Of a stretch of DNA of 64,000 nt, positions 44,831-54,555 are shown piece after piece. Position 1 is the stretch's first letter, and every line of letters starts with the position of its first letter. Source of the stretch: an uncultured Bacteroidia bacterium. GTDB lineage: Bacteria > Bacteroidota > Bacteroidia > J057 > CALAJH01. A program made the position numbers and the translations under genes. Below the pieces are notes generated by a model, which saw nothing but the letters and a program-made list of their open reading frames with translations, was not told where the DNA came from and did no database searches. The stretch is taken from assembly GCA_937922655.1 (NCBI GenBank), contig CALAJH010000011.1:62001-126000 (forward strand), written 5' to 3'.

Positions 44831-47203
44831 TCAACCTTTTCGCACTTCAACCCGTCCGTCTTTTTCGAGGATTTCGATGGCGCGTTGAAGGGTTTTGTCG
44901 GCGTCGGCGTCGGAAAGGGTCTTTTTTTCGTCCCACATCGTCATCGAAAGCGCGTAACTCGGTCTGCCCCCGTCTTGGGGCCGATAAACGTCGAAAAGCT
45001 TCACTTCCTTTATCAACTTGGGATTGGCCGAACGCACCAGTTTTTCGATTTCGGCATAAGCGATATCGCCGACAAAAAGGCTCAAGTCCCGTTGAACGGA
45101 TGGGAATTTGGGAATCTCTTGAAAAACGGGGTAAGGAGCGGGCTTGATTTTTTCCAATCCGATTTGAGCGAAAAACACCGGACCGCGCACCTCGTGTTCT
45201 TTGAGCGCCGATTCGCGCAAGGCGCCCAAACGCCCCAAAACGCTTCCGTCGGCCGAAACACATTTCATGCCGTATTCCCATTCGTATTCTTGGGCAAAAG
45301 TCTCGTATTTGACGACGACGGCCGTTAGGGCGAAAAGCCGCTCGACGGCGCGTTTGAGCGTGAAAAAGTCGGTTTCGCGCGGCGGCGTTTTCCAGTGTTG
45401 GGGGCCGCTTGTCCCGGCGACGAGTATGCCCAAAACCGTCTCTTCATCGTATTCGTCTTGGTTTTTGCGATAAATTTTGCCGATTTCAAAAAATTTGGGC
45501 GCGACGGCCTTGCGGTTTTGGTTGTAGGCCAAAACCTCGAGCGAAGTGTAAACCAAAGATTTTCTCAATACCGCGTGGTCTTCGGAAACGGCGTTGACCA
45601 CCGCCGCCGAATCGGCTTCTTTTTTTCGGGCGGGGATGAGCGAATTGGTTCGGATTTCACGAAAACCGTCGGCGGCCAGATAGTCGGCCAAACGATGACG
45701 AAAGTCGTAAACGTCGTTGGGCGCTGCGGGGTAAATACAAAAAACCTCGCCGACGCGCGAACGGTTGATTCCCCAAATGCGCACAAACTCTTCGCACAGG
45801 TCTTGTTCGCGGGTAACGTCGGTGCGGTAACGCGGCACCACGGCGCGAATACGGCCCTTATCGGCGGGGCGGCATTCGATTTCCAAACGCGAAAAAACGT
45901 CGATAAAATCGGTGTCGGTGATGTTGGGGTCGCCGATAAGCCTGCGGGCGCGTTCAAAGTCGAATTCGATGTTTTTGGGGGTCAAGTCGGTAAAGACTTG
46001 GTCGTCGGGGTCGGAGACGGTCCCGCCCGCCCATTGAGTAACGAGCCAAGCGACCCGCGCAAGGGCGAAAACCGTTATCGCGGGATCGGTTCCGCGCTCG
46101 AAGCGATACGACGTCTCGGAATGCACCTGCGTCCGCCGCGCGGTTTTTCTTATCGCCGACGGCAAAAAATACGCCGATTCCAAAAAAACGTTTTCGGTGG
46201 CTTCGGTAACCCCGCTGTTTTCGCCCCCCATGACCCCCGCAATACACAAGGGTTCGTGGGCGTCGCCGATAACCAAATCCTCGGGGCCGACGACCGACGT
46301 TTTCCCGTCCAAACGTTTGAAAATCGTTTCGGCGGACGGGGTTTGAACCACGATTCCGACACGGATTTTGTCGCGGTCGAAGGCGTGAAGCGGCTGGCCG
46401 ATTTCCAGCATGACGTAGTTGGTGGCGTCGACCACGCAATTGATGGAACGTTGGCCGACGGCTTCGAGTCTACGACGATATTTTTCCGGCGTGGGACCGA
46501 CGCGCACGCCGTCGATGGTCATGCCCGAATAACGCAAACAACGGGTTCGGTCTACGACCTTTACAGGGACGGGACAAGGACGGTCGCCCGCAAATTCAAC
46601 GATTTCGGTAGGCTTTCGGATTTTTCGGTGAAGGAAGGCGGCCAAATCGCGGGCCACGCCGTAATGAGAAAGCGCATCGGAACGATTGGGGGTAACGCCG
46701 ATGTGAAAAACAACGTCGGTATAAACGTTCAAGGCGGTGGCGGCCGGCGTTCCGGCGGGCCAATGCTCGTCCAAAACGAGGATGCCGTCGTGTCCCGTTC
46801 CCAATCCCAGTTCGTCTTCGGCGCAAATCATTCCCTCGGACTCCACGCCGCGTATTTTCGAGCGTTTGAGCGTCAGCGCCGGGCCGTCGACGGGATAGAG
46901 CGTCGTGCCGACGAGGGCGACGGCAACGGTTTGTCCGGCGGCGACGTTCGGCGCCCCGCAAACGATGGACAAGGGTTTTTCGTTGCCGACGTTCACCGAA
47001 CAAATACGCAGACGGTCGGCGCCGGGGTGGGCATCGACGCTTTCCACCTTGCCGACGACCACCCCCGCCAACGCGCCGCGCACGGACTCGTATTTCTCAA
47101 TGGCTTCCACCTCCAAGCCCACGCTCGTGAGCGCGTCGGCGATGAATTCGGGCGCTTCATCGATTTCGACAAAGTCCCGAAGCCAGTCGAGCGAAATTTT
47201 CAT
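44831..47203 (-). CDS. pheT: phenylalanine-tRNA ligase beta subunit
   Basis: 790 residues. N-terminal tRNA-binding domain (VVVGKVESVDAHPGADRLRICSVNVG), B3/B4 editing domain, B5 core and C-terminal ferredoxin-fold anticodon-binding domain (FQEIPKFPSVQRDLSLFVG) are all present in order. With PheS it charges tRNA-Phe. PheS is not in the window, so the two subunits are encoded apart. The ATG at 47203 lies only four bases after a TAATTTTG promoter box. Confidence 0.97.
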   Translation of the reverse strand: MKISLDWLRDFVEIDEAPEFIADALTSVGLEVEAIEKYESVRGALAGVVVGKVESVDAHPGADRLRICSVNVGNEKPLSIVCGAPNVAAGQTVAVALVGTTLYPVDGPALTLKRSKIRGVESEGMICAEDELGLGTGHDGILVLDEHWPAGTPAATALNVYTDVVFHIGVTPNRSDALSHYGVARDLAAFLHRKIRKPTEIVEFAGDRPCPVPVKVVDRTRCLRYSGMTIDGVRVGPTPEKYRRRLEAVGQRSINCVVDATNYVMLEIGQPLHAFDRDKIRVGIVVQTPSAETIFKRLDGKTSVVGPEDLVIGDAHEPLCIAGVMGGENSGVTEATENVFLESAYFLPSAIRKTARRTQVHSETSYRFERGTDPAITVFALARVAWLVTQWAGGTVSDPDDQVFTDLTPKNIEFDFERARRLIGDPNITDTDFIDVFSRLEIECRPADKGRIRAVVPRYRTDVTREQDLCEEFVRIWGINRSRVGEVFCIYPAAPNDVYDFRHRLADYLAADGFREIRTNSLIPARKKEADSAAVVNAVSEDHAVLRKSLVYTSLEVLAYNQNRKAVAPKFFEIGKIYRKNQDEYDEETVLGILVAGTSGPQHWKTPPRETDFFTLKRAVERLFALTAVVVKYETFAQEYEWEYGMKCVSADGSVLGRLGALRESALKEHEVRGPVFFAQIGLEKIKPAPYPVFQEIPKFPSVQRDLSLFVGDIAYAEIEKLVRSANPKLIKEVKLFDVYRPQDGGRPSYALSMTMWDEKKTLSDADADKTLQRAIEILEKDGRVEVRKG

Positions 47204-47207
47204 GCCG

Positions 47208-47215
47208 CAAAATTA
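47208..47215 (-). promoter_or_regulatory. TAnnTTTG -7 box four bases from the pheT ATG
   Basis: TAATTTTG on the minus strand, then CGGC and ATG. The mRNA should start at or next to the initiation codon. Confidence 0.6.
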
Positions 47216-47331
47216 GCAAGAATCGAGCATGCCGCGTCCGTGCGGGCCCGGGAATTTCGCATCGACGTCGACGCCTGCCGGCCGTTTCTCGTCTCCTATC
47301 GGACATGCCGATGGGTTTGGCGAAAATGGCG

Positions 47332-47339
47332 TAACTTTG
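47332..47339 (+). promoter_or_regulatory. TAnnTTTG -7 box seven bases from the carB ATG
   Basis: TAACTTTG on the plus strand, then CGTTGGT and ATG. No Shine-Dalgarno sequence is possible in so short a leader. Confidence 0.55.
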
Positions 47340-47346
47340 CGTTGGT

Positions 47347-50154
47347 ATGGCGGAAAAATTGGGGACGGTGCTGCTCATAGGCAGCGGGCCGATAATCATT
47401 GGTCAGGCGTGCGAGTTCGACTATTCGGGAACGCAGGCGGCAAAGGCCTTGCGCGAGGAAGGGGTGCGGGTGGTATTGGTCAATTCCAACCCCGCCACCA
47501 TCATGACCGACCCCATGACGGCGGACAAAGTGTATCTGCTTCCCCTAACCCGCGCAACGATAGAACGGATACTCAAAGAAGAAAAGCCCGATGCGGTTTT
47601 GCCTACCATGGGCGGACAAACGGCGTTGAATTTGGCCATGGAGTGTCAAAAAGCGGGTTTGTGGGAAAAATACGGGGTTAAACTCATCGGCGCGGATTTC
47701 GACGCCATCCGTACCGCCGAAGACCGCGAGGCGTTTAGAAAAAAAATGGTCGAAATCGGCGTGGACGTACCGCGTTCGATGATAGCCCGTTCGTATTTGG
47801 AGGGCAAGGCCGCCGGTCAGCACATCGGTTTCCCTTTGGTCATTCGCCCGTCTTATACGCTCGGGGGTACGGGCGGCGGGTTCGTGGAAAACAAAGCCGA
47901 CTTCGACGAGGCCCTGCGACGCGGACTCAACGCCAGTCCCGTCCACGAAGTCTTGATAGAAGAGAGCATTTACGGTTGGAAGGAGTTTGAACTCGAACTT
48001 TTGCGCGACCATGCGGGAAACATCGTCGTGGTTTGCGGCGTCGAAAACATTGACCCTACGGGCATTCACACCGGCGACTCGATTACCGTCGCTCCCATTC
48101 TTACCTTGTCCGACAAGGCTTATCAACATCTTCGCAACGTCGCCAAAAAAGTTATGCAGGCGCTGGGCAATTTCGTCGGCGGTTGCAACGTTCAATTCGC
48201 CGTCCATCCCGAAACGGGCCGAACGGTGGTCATAGAAATCAATCCGCGCGTTTCTCGTTCGAGCGCCCTTGCCTCCAAAGCCACGGGTTATCCGATTGCC
48301 GCCATTGCCGCCAAACTTGCGCTGGGACTCCGGCTCGACGAACTGGTCAATCCCATCACGGGTACGTCCGCTTTTTTCGAGCCGACCTTGGATTACGTCG
48401 TTGTTAAAATTCCGCGTTGGAACTTTGACAAGTTTCCCGGCGCCAACGACCGTTTGGGTTTGCAGATGAAGTCCGTCGGGGAGGTGATGGGCATCGGAAA
48501 AAACTTCGCCGAAGCCTTGCAAAAAGCATGTCAATCATTGGAGGTGAAAAGAAACGGTTTGGGGGCGGACGGACGGGAAATTCGCGACCGCGATTTTTTG
48601 CTCAAAGAACTCTCCAAACCGGGATGGAACCGGGTGTTTTTGATTCACGACGCTTTTTCTTTGGGTATTCCGCTTTCGACGGTGGAAAAACACACGAAAA
48701 TAGACCCGTGGTTTCTCAACGAAATTAAAAACGTTTGCGAAATCGAAAAAGAACTTTCGCAATACACCCTTGATTCCTTGCCCGACGAACTCTTGCGTCG
48801 CGCCAAAGAACACGGTTTTGCCGACCGTCAAATCGCGCATCTCGTTCGTTGTTTGGAAAGCGAACTTTTGAGGCGAAGGCTTCAATCGGGGATTATCCGC
48901 AACTATAAACCCGTCGATACCTGCGCGGGGGAATTCGACGCGAAAACCCCGTATTATTACTCGACGCTCAAACGGGGAATCAACGAAACCCAAACCTCCA
49001 ACAGACCCAAAGTATTGGTTTTAGGTTCGGGACCGAACCGTATCGGTCAAGGAATCGAGTTCGACTATTGTTGCGTTCACGGCGTTTTGGCGGCCAAAGA
49101 GGCGGGTTATGAAACGATAATGGTCAATTGCAATCCCGAAACCGTTTCGACCGATTTCAATCTTTCCGACAAACTTTATTTCGAGCCCGTATTTTGGGAA
49201 CATGTTTACGAACTCATTCTACATGAAAAGCCCAAGACGGTTATTGTGCAGTTGGGCGGGCAGACGGCGTTGAAATTGGCCGAAAAACTCCACAAATACG
49301 GGGTTCCGATTGCCGGAACGTCTTTCGATTCGATAGACTTGGCCGAAGACCGCGGTCGGTTTTCGGAGCTTTTGCGAACTTTGGGCATTCCCTATCCTCC
49401 TTTTGGCGTGGCCAAAAACGCCTCGGAGGCTTTGGAGTTGGTGCGGGAGGTGGGCTATCCCGTGCTGGTGCGTCCGTCGTACGTCTTGGGCGGGCAACGC
49501 ATGAGAATCGTCATCAACGACGAGGATTTGGAATCCCACGTCATCGACGTTCTCAACGACCTTCCGGGCAACAGCGTTTTGGTGGACAAATTTTTGTCCG
49601 GCGCGTGGGAGGCGGAGGCCGACGCCATATGCGACGGCCAAAGCGTCCACATCATGGGAATCATGGAACACATCGAACCGGCGGGCATCCATTCGGGCGA
49701 TTCCACCGCCGTGCTTCCTCCTTTCGGCTTGTCGTCCGCCGTCGTCGAAAAAATCGAGCGCTACACGACCCAAATCGCTTTGGCTTTGAAGGTAAAGGGG
49801 CTGCTGAACGTACAGTTTGCCGTCATGGGTGAAGACGTTTACGTCATCGAGGCCAATCCTCGCGCCTCGCGCACCGCGCCGTTTATTTGCAAAGCCTACG
49901 GCGTGCCTTACGTCAATTACGCGGTAAAAATCATGCTCGACGCCGCCAAGATAAGCGATTTTTCCATTCCCCCGCGTCCCGAGGGTTTCGCATTGAAAAT
50001 TCCCGTCTTCTCTTTTGACAAATTTCCCGAAGTCAATAAAGAACTCGGTCCGGAAATGAAGTCTACGGGCGAAGAAATTCGCTTCATCGCCGACGTTACC
50101 GACGAGGCATTCGTCAAATTGTATACGCAAAGGAATCTGTTTTTGAGTCGGTGA
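47347..50154 (+). CDS. carB: carbamoyl-phosphate synthase large subunit lacking the C-terminal MGS domain
   Basis: 935 residues against about 1070 in E. coli. Both ATP-grasp halves are complete: [22 protein letters not shown] and [21 protein letters not shown] in the first, [18 protein letters not shown] and [15 protein letters not shown] in the second, each with its Mg-ATP site ([26 protein letters not shown]). The protein ends at [25 protein letters not shown], just where the methylglyoxal-synthase-like allosteric domain would begin. The enzyme makes carbamoyl phosphate for pyrimidines and arginine. Without that domain the UMP/ornithine control of E. coli CarB should be absent. carA is not adjacent. 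Confidence 0.95.
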   Translation: MAEKLGTVLLIGSGPIIIGQACEFDYSGTQAAKALREEGVRVVLVNSNPATIMTDPMTADKVYLLPLTRATIERILKEEKPDAVLPTMGGQTALNLAMECQKAGLWEKYGVKLIGADFDAIRTAEDREAFRKKMVEIGVDVPRSMIARSYLEGKAAGQHIGFPLVIRPSYTLGGTGGGFVENKADFDEALRRGLNASPVHEVLIEESIYGWKEFELELLRDHAGNIVVVCGVENIDPTGIHTGDSITVAPILTLSDKAYQHLRNVAKKVMQALGNFVGGCNVQFAVHPETGRTVVIEINPRVSRSSALASKATGYPIAAIAAKLALGLRLDELVNPITGTSAFFEPTLDYVVVKIPRWNFDKFPGANDRLGLQMKSVGEVMGIGKNFAEALQKACQSLEVKRNGLGADGREIRDRDFLLKELSKPGWNRVFLIHDAFSLGIPLSTVEKHTKIDPWFLNEIKNVCEIEKELSQYTLDSLPDELLRRAKEHGFADRQIAHLVRCLESELLRRRLQSGIIRNYKPVDTCAGEFDAKTPYYYSTLKRGINETQTSNRPKVLVLGSGPNRIGQGIEFDYCCVHGVLAAKEAGYETIMVNCNPETVSTDFNLSDKLYFEPVFWEHVYELILHEKPKTVIVQLGGQTALKLAEKLHKYGVPIAGTSFDSIDLAEDRGRFSELLRTLGIPYPPFGVAKNASEALELVREVGYPVLVRPSYVLGGQRMRIVINDEDLESHVIDVLNDLPGNSVLVDKFLSGAWEAEADAICDGQSVHIMGIMEHIEPAGIHSGDSTAVLPPFGLSSAVVEKIERYTTQIALALKVKGLLNVQFAVMGEDVYVIEANPRASRTAPFICKAYGVPYVNYAVKIMLDAAKISDFSIPPRPEGFALKIPVFSFDKFPEVNKELGPEMKSTGEEIRFIADVTDEAFVKLYTQRNLFLSR

Positions 50155-50161
50155 TGTAATT

Positions 50162-50314
50162 GTGAATCGTTTTCAAAGTTTATTGTCGGACGACGAACGA
50201 GACGTTGCGCTTCTCAAAAAAGCGCTTGAAAGCCCTTTGGGTTGGGTTAAAGACTCGTTACGAAAACAACCCAAGCCCTCGCGGGAATGTGTTTTCACAT
50301 CCCCGCGATTATAA
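50162..50314 (+). CDS. possible 50-residue protein after carB
   Basis: A GTG-start frame begins eight bases after the carB stop (MNRFQSLLSDDERDVALLKK at its N-terminus) and ends at TAA 50312-50314. The first 35 residues look like an amphipathic helical protein with normal codon use. The end of the frame runs through the hairpin at 50280-50307. No family is recognised. It could be a small carB-linked gene, a gene remnant or chance. Confidence 0.3.
   Translation: MNRFQSLLSDDERDVALLKKALESPLGWVKDSLRKQPKPSRECVFTSPRL
50280..50307. terminator. 12-bp hairpin between carB and the M1 peptidase
   Basis: CGCGGGAATGTG (50280-50291), TTTT loop, CACATCCCCGCG (50296-50307). On the minus-strand RNA all 12 pairs form (one G-U); on the plus strand there is one A-C mismatch. 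A long A/T tract lies on the peptidase side (50315-50335). It is a likely 3' end for the peptidase mRNA, though a U tract after the stem is missing. Confidence 0.45.
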
Positions 50315-50332
50315 TCCAAAAAGAAAAAAAAA

Positions 50333-53300
50333 TTAAAACGTCCGTCCGACGGTCAGTATCCATCGAAACGCGAAAGGTTTTTCGCCGGGCGGCGGGGCGT
50401 CAACCCAAATCGGAATGTCGAAACGGAATACCAAATTCTTTTCAATCCTTGAAAACGTGGGAACTTTGACGTCCAAAACCACGCCGATACCTGCGTCTTG
50501 CCGCCAAACGTCGAATACCGGTTTGTCGAAGCCGACGGTGCGTTCGTTGAAGGCCAATATGCCGCCGTCGTAAAAAAGATAGGTTTTGAGGGCGGCGCGG
50601 TCGAAAGCATAGCGTCTTTTCACGCCAAAAAGCCGTTCGAACTCCAATTCGACGTTCACCGCCGCGCCCGACGTCGAGCGATAGCCTTGCCCCGTAACGC
50701 GGGTGGCGTTGGGACGGTAACCCGTATAGCCGCGCAAGTTTAAACCGCCGCCGTATTGAAAATGGTTGCGCAACGAACCATCGCCCCCGGCCATCCATGC
50801 GTTGGGAATGTACCCCCGCGCCCGTAAAAAGTCGTTTTCGTACTGTTCTTCGGGATTGCCGCCCCACATGTACAGTTGGGATTCGACGGGAAGCGCGCCC
50901 ATGCCGTATTGCGCAAAAAAGCGGGTGCGCAACCGCAAGCGATTGAAAAAGTCCTTTTCATGAAGCGAGCGCGCGTTCACGGTCGCAAAATACGCGTCCG
51001 TTCCGGGTGCGGCGGTGCGCAACTCCGTCAATACATTGCCGTAACCCCTGACCAAAGGATAGTTTTTTTCAAAGCCGACGGTCAGCGAGGCGTTGGCTAC
51101 GTTGTGATTCCAATGGTCGGGTTCGTTGAGAAAGTAACGGTATTCGAACCGCGAGCGAATCATGTATTTGTAAAAGCCATAGACGCGGTGGAAACGGGGG
51201 TTGTAGGGCGAACCGACGGCAAAAGTTTTACCGACGCCGGCTTTGTAAAGTTGGAGGCCGTCGCGAAATTCGGCCCGAAGCTCGACTCGCGCCAGCCGTC
51301 CCAAGAACGGCAACGCCGTCGAATATTCGGCCTTGACGTTTACGGGCGGAAAAGATTTTTCGTATTCGGAAAATACCGCTTGCCATTCGGGCAGGGCGTC
51401 GGCCTGAGGCCAACCCGTGTTGTACCATACCGACGCCCTAAAACGGTGAAAATCGTTTAAATAACTTCCTTCGGCGGAAATGCCCGGTTGGAAGCCCGCG
51501 TAGGCGTTCCACCACAGATTGGGAAAAAAATTCGCTTTGTAACGTTTCCATTCCGAATAATAGCCCGGTTTTTCCATGAAACTCCAGCGCACGGGCTTGC
51601 AACCCGAAACGTTGTTGAGCAGGTTTACGTCTCCCAATCGATACGAAGGGTCGATAATCACTTTTTTTAACGGCGACGGCAAATCGAGTTCGACGGTATG
51701 GGTTTTGTTGATAACGTCCCAGCCGTACCATTGGGGCAAAATCGTACGATTGGAGTCTTTTTTTTCAAAATAAGTGTTGGGGACGAGGTAGTGCAGGGTG
51801 TCTCGGCTTCGGGTAACGACGGCAAAATCCAAAGGCATTTCCATTCGTCCTTTGCGTTTGAACTTGATTTTTGCGTTCAGCCCGCCGTATTGGGTCTTTA
51901 CGCACGAAACTTTGTAGTCGAGTTTTTTGTCCGTTTCGAGCCATTGGTCGAAAAACCACGTCAAATCGGTTTTGGCGACGTCGGTAACGGCTTTACGGAA
52001 GTCGTCGGGATAGGGGTGGGCCATTCTCCACTTTTCGAAGTAGTTTTGCATGGCTTTTAAGAACAATTTTTCGCCGAGGAGGTACTGGAGGTTGTAAAGC
52101 ATGACGGCGGTTTTGTAGTAAACCTGTCCGTAACCGCCGCCGTGTCCGAGGGCTCCGTGGAACCGGTCGGAATGGGTGTTCAAAAAGCCGTCGTAGCCTT
52201 TGGCGGCGGCGGTGATGTAGCCGTGGTAGACTTCGGTGAAACGCGTTTCGAGCTTTGGATTTTCGGGGTCGTAAGGGCCTTCGATTTTTTCAAGGGCCCA
52301 AGCGGTTAGAAACTGGGTAAAGCCCTCGTCCAAAAAGGCGCGGTAGGTTTCGTTGGTGCCAATCATGCCGAAGAACCAATTGTGTCCCACTTCGTGCGCC
52401 AAAAGCCCTTTGTAACCCGGGGAAATGTCGCCGTCGAGGGTGAGCATCGGGTACTCCATGCCGTCTTTGGCGTCGGCGACAATCATTTTGGGATAGGCGT
52501 ACATGCCGATGTCCTGGGAATAGACGCGAACGACCTTGGCGGTGAATTCGGCGGCGTCCTGCCAGCCGGCGGCGTTTTCTTCGCGGGCCAAGGCGACGCA
52601 TTTGATTCCGTTCCATTCGGCCTCCCCGATGCGATAGGTGGGGTCGGCGGTGAAGGCGAAGTCGTGAACGTTCTCGGCGTGAAAACGCCATGTTTTGTTC
52701 GTGCCGTCGGGGGCGATGATTTGTTGGGCGGGGGTGCCGAGTTTTTTGTCGGCAAAGTTTTTGAGTTCCAACTTTTGGCGTAAATCCGGCGGCATGACCT
52801 CGGCCTCGTTTTGCAACACTCCCGTTGCGTCCAAGACGTACTGTTTGGGCAGGGAAATGGCCACGTCGTAGGTTCCGAATTCGCCGTAAAATTCCCGGCT
52901 CAGATGTTGTTGGGTGGCGTGGCGAAAATTGCGGTCGTAGACGCAGACGCGCGGATACCAGTGGACAACGTCGAAATGCTTGACGGTTTTGAGCGTGCCG
53001 TCGGCTTGGCGTTCCTTGACGGCAAAGACCTTCATTCGCCGACGTTGGCTTCCCCACCCAAAATAAGTAGTGAAGTTCATTTCGAAGCGACAACTTGCGC
53101 CGGGCGCCAAGGCCTCGCGCAATTTGACGCGCATTATCGTGTTGTCTATAAAGAACTCCGCGGGGGCGCCGTTGTGTTTGACCGACTGCACTTCCGTCCC
53201 TTTACCGTTTTTTTCGTAGGTCGTATATACGATGGGTTCTTTGTTGGCCCGCTGGAGTTTTTCGTAATAACTGCCTTTGACGAAAGCGTTTTGATAAAGA

Positions 53301-53569
53301 TGAAAATAGACTTCGGTGAGCGTGTCGGGAGAATTGTTCCAGTATTCGAGCGACAGATTGCCCTGAATAAGGTTGATATCGTCGCGGAGGCGTGCGGAAA
53401 TGACGTAGTGAACGTCTTGTTGCCAATAATCGGAGGGCATGTTCCGATTTTTCCAATAATGGGGATTGGCGGGCGAACGATAGGTGTTGGGTGGCAGGAC
53501 GAAGTCGGTTTGGGCGAAGGCGCCCAGCCACGTCAAGGTCGTTACCGCCGACAAAAGAAAAATTTTCAC
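50333..53569 (-). CDS. M1-family metallopeptidase with a large C-terminal extension
   Basis: 1078 residues from a GTG at 53569, giving the signal peptide VKIFLLSAVTTLTWLGAFAQ. The catalytic domain has the full M1 zinc site: H392-E-V-G-H396 (LLAHEVGHNWFF) and E415 in FLDEGF, the exact H-E-x-x-H-x18-E spacing. The last 450 residues are beta-rich and barrel-like (many alternating aromatic strands, ending FAFRWILTVGRTF), which suggests an outer-membrane anchored or autotransported form. It would act as an aminopeptidase outside the cytoplasm. An ATG at 53623 lies upstream of the promoter box and is rejected. Confidence 0.9.
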   Translation of the reverse strand: MKIFLLSAVTTLTWLGAFAQTDFVLPPNTYRSPANPHYWKNRNMPSDYWQQDVHYVISARLRDDINLIQGNLSLEYWNNSPDTLTEVYFHLYQNAFVKGSYYEKLQRANKEPIVYTTYEKNGKGTEVQSVKHNGAPAEFFIDNTIMRVKLREALAPGASCRFEMNFTTYFGWGSQRRRMKVFAVKERQADGTLKTVKHFDVVHWYPRVCVYDRNFRHATQQHLSREFYGEFGTYDVAISLPKQYVLDATGVLQNEAEVMPPDLRQKLELKNFADKKLGTPAQQIIAPDGTNKTWRFHAENVHDFAFTADPTYRIGEAEWNGIKCVALAREENAAGWQDAAEFTAKVVRVYSQDIGMYAYPKMIVADAKDGMEYPMLTLDGDISPGYKGLLAHEVGHNWFFGMIGTNETYRAFLDEGFTQFLTAWALEKIEGPYDPENPKLETRFTEVYHGYITAAAKGYDGFLNTHSDRFHGALGHGGGYGQVYYKTAVMLYNLQYLLGEKLFLKAMQNYFEKWRMAHPYPDDFRKAVTDVAKTDLTWFFDQWLETDKKLDYKVSCVKTQYGGLNAKIKFKRKGRMEMPLDFAVVTRSRDTLHYLVPNTYFEKKDSNRTILPQWYGWDVINKTHTVELDLPSPLKKVIIDPSYRLGDVNLLNNVSGCKPVRWSFMEKPGYYSEWKRYKANFFPNLWWNAYAGFQPGISAEGSYLNDFHRFRASVWYNTGWPQADALPEWQAVFSEYEKSFPPVNVKAEYSTALPFLGRLARVELRAEFRDGLQLYKAGVGKTFAVGSPYNPRFHRVYGFYKYMIRSRFEYRYFLNEPDHWNHNVANASLTVGFEKNYPLVRGYGNVLTELRTAAPGTDAYFATVNARSLHEKDFFNRLRLRTRFFAQYGMGALPVESQLYMWGGNPEEQYENDFLRARGYIPNAWMAGGDGSLRNHFQYGGGLNLRGYTGYRPNATRVTGQGYRSTSGAAVNVELEFERLFGVKRRYAFDRAALKTYLFYDGGILAFNERTVGFDKPVFDVWRQDAGIGVVLDVKVPTFSRIEKNLVFRFDIPIWVDAPPPGEKPFAFRWILTVGRTF

Positions 53570-53590
53570 GCCGTGTATCGAATTAAGGCC

Positions 53591-53598
53591 CAAAATTA
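53591..53598 (-). promoter_or_regulatory. TAnnTTTG -7 promoter box for the M1 peptidase
   Basis: TAATTTTG on the minus strand, overlapping the epimerase stop codon and 21 bases before the GTG start. It decides the start choice of the peptidase. Confidence 0.55.
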
Positions 53599-54525
53599 CG
53601 AAAAAGCGCGTTGTTTGAACCATTCGGCGGTGGTTTGCAAACCGTCGAACAAAAGCGTTTCGGGGCGAAAGCCCGCCGCCTCAAAAAAATTTTTCGGGCT
53701 GATAGAGCTTCTTCGCTGTTCCCCGGGTTTGGGGGGGCCGAATTCGGGGGTAAATTGACGATTGAAAAAGGCGTTGAGGCCGTTGAACACGTCCACTACG
53801 GTGTGTTCTTTGCCCGTACCGATGTTGAAGGCCCCGGAACGCTCGAGCCGGGTCAGGGCGAGGACGTTGGCACGGGCTACGTCGCCGACGTAAACGTAAT
53901 CGCGGGTTTGGAGGCCGTCGCCGTTGATGCGCGGCGCCATGCCCTGCAACATACGGTTTAGAAAAATGGCGACGACTCCGGCCTCGCCATGGGGGTTTTG
54001 TCGGGGACCGTAGACGTTGGCGTAGCGCAAGGCTCGATATTCCAAGCCGTAGTTCGCTTGGTAAACGAAAAGATACTTTTCCACCGCCACTTTGGCCGCG
54101 CCGTAGGCCGAAATCGGCTGTAAAGGGGCGTCTTCCGGGGTGGGGAATAGGTCCTGTTCACCGTAGCACGCCCCGCCCGTTGATGCGAAAACAACGGTTT
54201 TCGTACCCCCGAGCCTACAACCCTCCAATACACGAATCGAGCCGACGACGTTGGTCGTCGCGTCGAAAGCCGGGTCTTCCATCGATTTGCGCACGTCTAT
54301 CTGCGCCGCCAAATGAAACACCGCGTCATAACCGCCGTCGGCGATGGTTTTCGTCGTCGCCGGATGGGCTATGTCGGCCTCGATGAGGCGTACGCCGTCG
54401 GGGACGTTGTGCGCAAAACCCGTCGAAAGGTTGTCCAACACCTCGACTTCAAAACCCTCGGCCAAAAGCGCATCCACGGTGTGCGAACCAATAAAACCCG
54501 CGCCGCCCGTAACCAATACTTTCAT
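53596..54525 (-). CDS. NAD-dependent nucleotide-sugar epimerase, GalE-like
   Basis: 309 residues of the extended short-chain dehydrogenase family. The Rossmann loop GGAGFIGSH is at the very N-terminus (MKVLVTGGAGFIGSHTVDAL), the catalytic Tyr-Lys pair is in YGAAKVAVEKYL, and RYANVYGPRQNPHGEAGVV is the substrate-side motif. It interconverts UDP- or dTDP-sugars; the closest pattern is UDP-glucose 4-epimerase-like proteins of cell-envelope pathways. The frame runs to 54924, but the ATG at 54525 is exact for the fold; the rest of the frame crosses the divergent LRR gene promoter. Confidence 0.92.
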   Translation of the reverse strand: MKVLVTGGAGFIGSHTVDALLAEGFEVEVLDNLSTGFAHNVPDGVRLIEADIAHPATTKTIADGGYDAVFHLAAQIDVRKSMEDPAFDATTNVVGSIRVLEGCRLGGTKTVVFASTGGACYGEQDLFPTPEDAPLQPISAYGAAKVAVEKYLFVYQANYGLEYRALRYANVYGPRQNPHGEAGVVAIFLNRMLQGMAPRINGDGLQTRDYVYVGDVARANVLALTRLERSGAFNIGTGKEHTVVDVFNGLNAFFNRQFTPEFGPPKPGEQRRSSISPKNFFEAAGFRPETLLFDGLQTTAEWFKQRAFS

Positions 54526-54540
54526 GTGCGCGAATTTCGT

Positions 54541-54548
54541 TATTTTTG
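54541..54548 (+). promoter_or_regulatory. TAnnTTTG -7 box seven bases from the LRR gene ATG
   Basis: TATTTTTG on the plus strand, then CGAAACG and ATG at 54556. Confidence 0.55.
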
Positions 54549-54555
54549 CGAAACG

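Noticed and set aside
45395-47380. 661-codon frame antisense to pheT
   Set aside because: Shadow of pheT for the same reason; it also runs over the pheT promoter.
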